5,592 nt of DNA from assembly GCA_035513055.1 (NCBI GenBank), contig DATKCT010000092.1, forward strand, positions 1 to 5,592. Direction: 5' to 3'. Below, one piece after another: positions 4,700 to 5,592 of this stretch. Both the position numbers and the translations under genes were made by a program. The stretch comes from DATKCT01 sp035513055 (GTDB taxonomy: Bacteria > Verrucomicrobiota > Verrucomicrobiia > Verrucomicrobiales > DEV007). The notes below the pieces were generated by a model. It saw only the letters and a list, made by a program, of their open reading frames with translations, did not search any database and had not been told where the DNA came from. Position 1 is the stretch's first letter. Each line of letters begins with the position of its first letter.

Positions 4700-5592
4700 A
4701 TGACTGGCATACGTCGTTGCATCGCCGCCATGTTCGCGGTGGTCTGGTTGCCGCTGCCATTTGCTGCCGCACAGCTTGCAGGGTCGCGGGCGGGGGTGGA
4801 GTCGCACTCGGCTGGCGTGGCCGATCTGCCGCTCTTGGACCGGCAAACTGCCGAGACCTACATCGCCATCGACGGACGGGCGGAAGTTCGCGTGCGCGCG
4901 ACGGAAATCCGCATCGTCTTGGCCATAACGAGCGAAGGAGACACCGCACAAGAGTGCAGGCAAGCCATCGATGCCTCGATTGAGCGACTCAAGGCGGCCT
5001 GGCTGCAGATCGAAGTTCCCGAAGAGAAGATCGTGACGGACTTCATCTCGGTTCTGCCGCGGCGCCACTGGAACGTGGAGCAACAAGAGGGCGTCGACGT
5101 GGGTGTCGAGCGGAAGTCCGGTTACCGCATGCAGACCAACCTCCACCTGGCCGTTCCGCACGAAGCCCGGGCGATGCAAGCGCTCTCGGCGGCCTTTGAG
5201 CAAAACGTCACGGACATCATCGCCTTCGACTACTGGAACGACGATCTGAACGAAATCAAGGCGCAGGCCCGGCAGAAGGCGCTCGAGGCCGCTCGTGAGA
5301 AGGCGGACGTGCTGTTGGCGGCGGTGTTCGACGGGCGGCCGCCGGCGATCAATGTGCAGGAGCAGACGACGGTAAGATACCCGGAGTCGCTCTATCACTC
5401 GTTCACGAACGTCGCCGCTGAGGAGGTCACGCCTCCGTTCCGCCGGGACATGCCGTTCATCCATATGTATCGCCCTCGAAACACGTACTACCGCGGTCTC
5501 TATCCAAATGCAGACGTTCAGCCCCGCGAGCTGCCGATGACCCCCGAGATTTCCGTCGTGTCGAGCGTGCGAATCTACTTTCAGTCGCCGGC
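4700..5592 (+). CDS. Secreted SIMPL-domain (DUF541) protein, 3' end cut
   Basis: The frame is open for 297 codons to the window edge. Residues 1-24 form a signal peptide: two Arg near the start, a hydrophobic core, and FAAA before Q25. From residue 54 the pattern YIAIDGRAEVRV is the first strand of a SIMPL domain (PF04402, DUF541), normally I-x-V-x-G-x-G-x-V. Residues 75-100 form the first helix (SEGDTAQECRQAIDASIERLK), and SGYRMQTNLHLAV (about 140-152) gives the central strands. A long amphipathic helix rich in Ala, Arg and Lys (about 180-208, with KAQARQKALEAAREKADVL) matches the family's A-R-x-x-A repeats. SVVSSVRIYFQ near 283-294 is the final strand, so little is missing at the end. SIMPL proteins are periplasmic or envelope proteins of poorly known function, sometimes linked to oxidative stress. 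The upstream minus-strand gene diverges from it. Confidence 0.82.
   Translation, partial: MTGIRRCIAAMFAVVWLPLPFAAAQLAGSRAGVESHSAGVADLPLLDRQTAETYIAIDGRAEVRVRATEIRIVLAITSEGDTAQECRQAIDASIERLKAAWLQIEVPEEKIVTDFISVLPRRHWNVEQQEGVDVGVERKSGYRMQTNLHLAVPHEARAMQALSAAFEQNVTDIIAFDYWNDDLNEIKAQARQKALEAAREKADVLLAAVFDGRPPAINVQEQTTVRYPESLYHSFTNVAAEEVTPPFRRDMPFIHMYRPRNTYYRGLYPNADVQPRELPMTPEISVVSSVRIYFQSP

Noticed and set aside
4655..5464. 269-codon minus-strand frame opposite the SIMPL gene
   Set aside because: It is antisense to a frame with a strong Shine-Dalgarno sequence, a signal peptide and a SIMPL pattern. Its own translation is Arg-rich and motif-free.

Overview
The window looks like a piece of a GC-rich, repeat-containing accessory region of a bacterial chromosome, probably a planctomycete. 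That assignment is inference. It rests on a DUF4058 remnant, a secreted protein built only of carboxypeptidase-regulatory-like beta modules, a SIMPL-domain protein, weak or absent Shine-Dalgarno sequences on several genes, and dispersed palindromic intergenic repeats. No rRNA, tRNA, CRISPR array, transposase or integrase is visible.

Left part (1-1400). The window opens with the C-terminal end of a CPBP-family intramembrane protease (2-286). About 20 bases after its stop is a long imperfect palindrome (305-380) that folds like an integron attC site or a strong hairpin. The next 300 bases hold no convincing gene, but they carry the first copy of a 38-39 base direct repeat. The second copy overlaps the 3' end of a broken DUF4058 gene (706-1124). 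That gene has lost its middle and also carries a 16-bp tandem duplication that shifts the frame near its C-terminus. The stretch 1125-1397 is GC-rich and non-coding.

Middle (1400-2870). A GNAT-type acetyltransferase (1422-1955) is followed by a palindromic repeat. Next come a type II toxin-antitoxin pair, antitoxin 2243-2467 and RelE/ParE toxin 2467-2772, which overlap by one base, and then a second copy of the same repeat with complete arms. The antitoxin appears to be transcribed from a promoter whose start point falls on its ATG, implying a leaderless mRNA. The plus-strand genes are mostly small and unrelated, and several are followed by a palindrome. This recalls an integron-like or otherwise recombining cassette region, but there is no integrase and no clean attC consensus, so it remains a hypothesis.

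Right part (2870-5592). A secreted or membrane-anchored 487-residue protein is encoded on the minus strand (4336 to 2873) and converges on the toxin gene, with the intact palindrome between them. Diverging from it is a secreted SIMPL-domain (DUF541) protein that starts at 4700 with a strong ribosome binding site and runs off the window. The 363-base divergent spacer holds a possible 41-codon minus-strand reading frame and a plausible promoter for the SIMPL gene.

No multi-gene pathway is evident. The only genes clearly working together are the toxin-antitoxin pair. The main interest lies in the repeats, the decayed gene, the leaderless promoter and the cassette-like layout.
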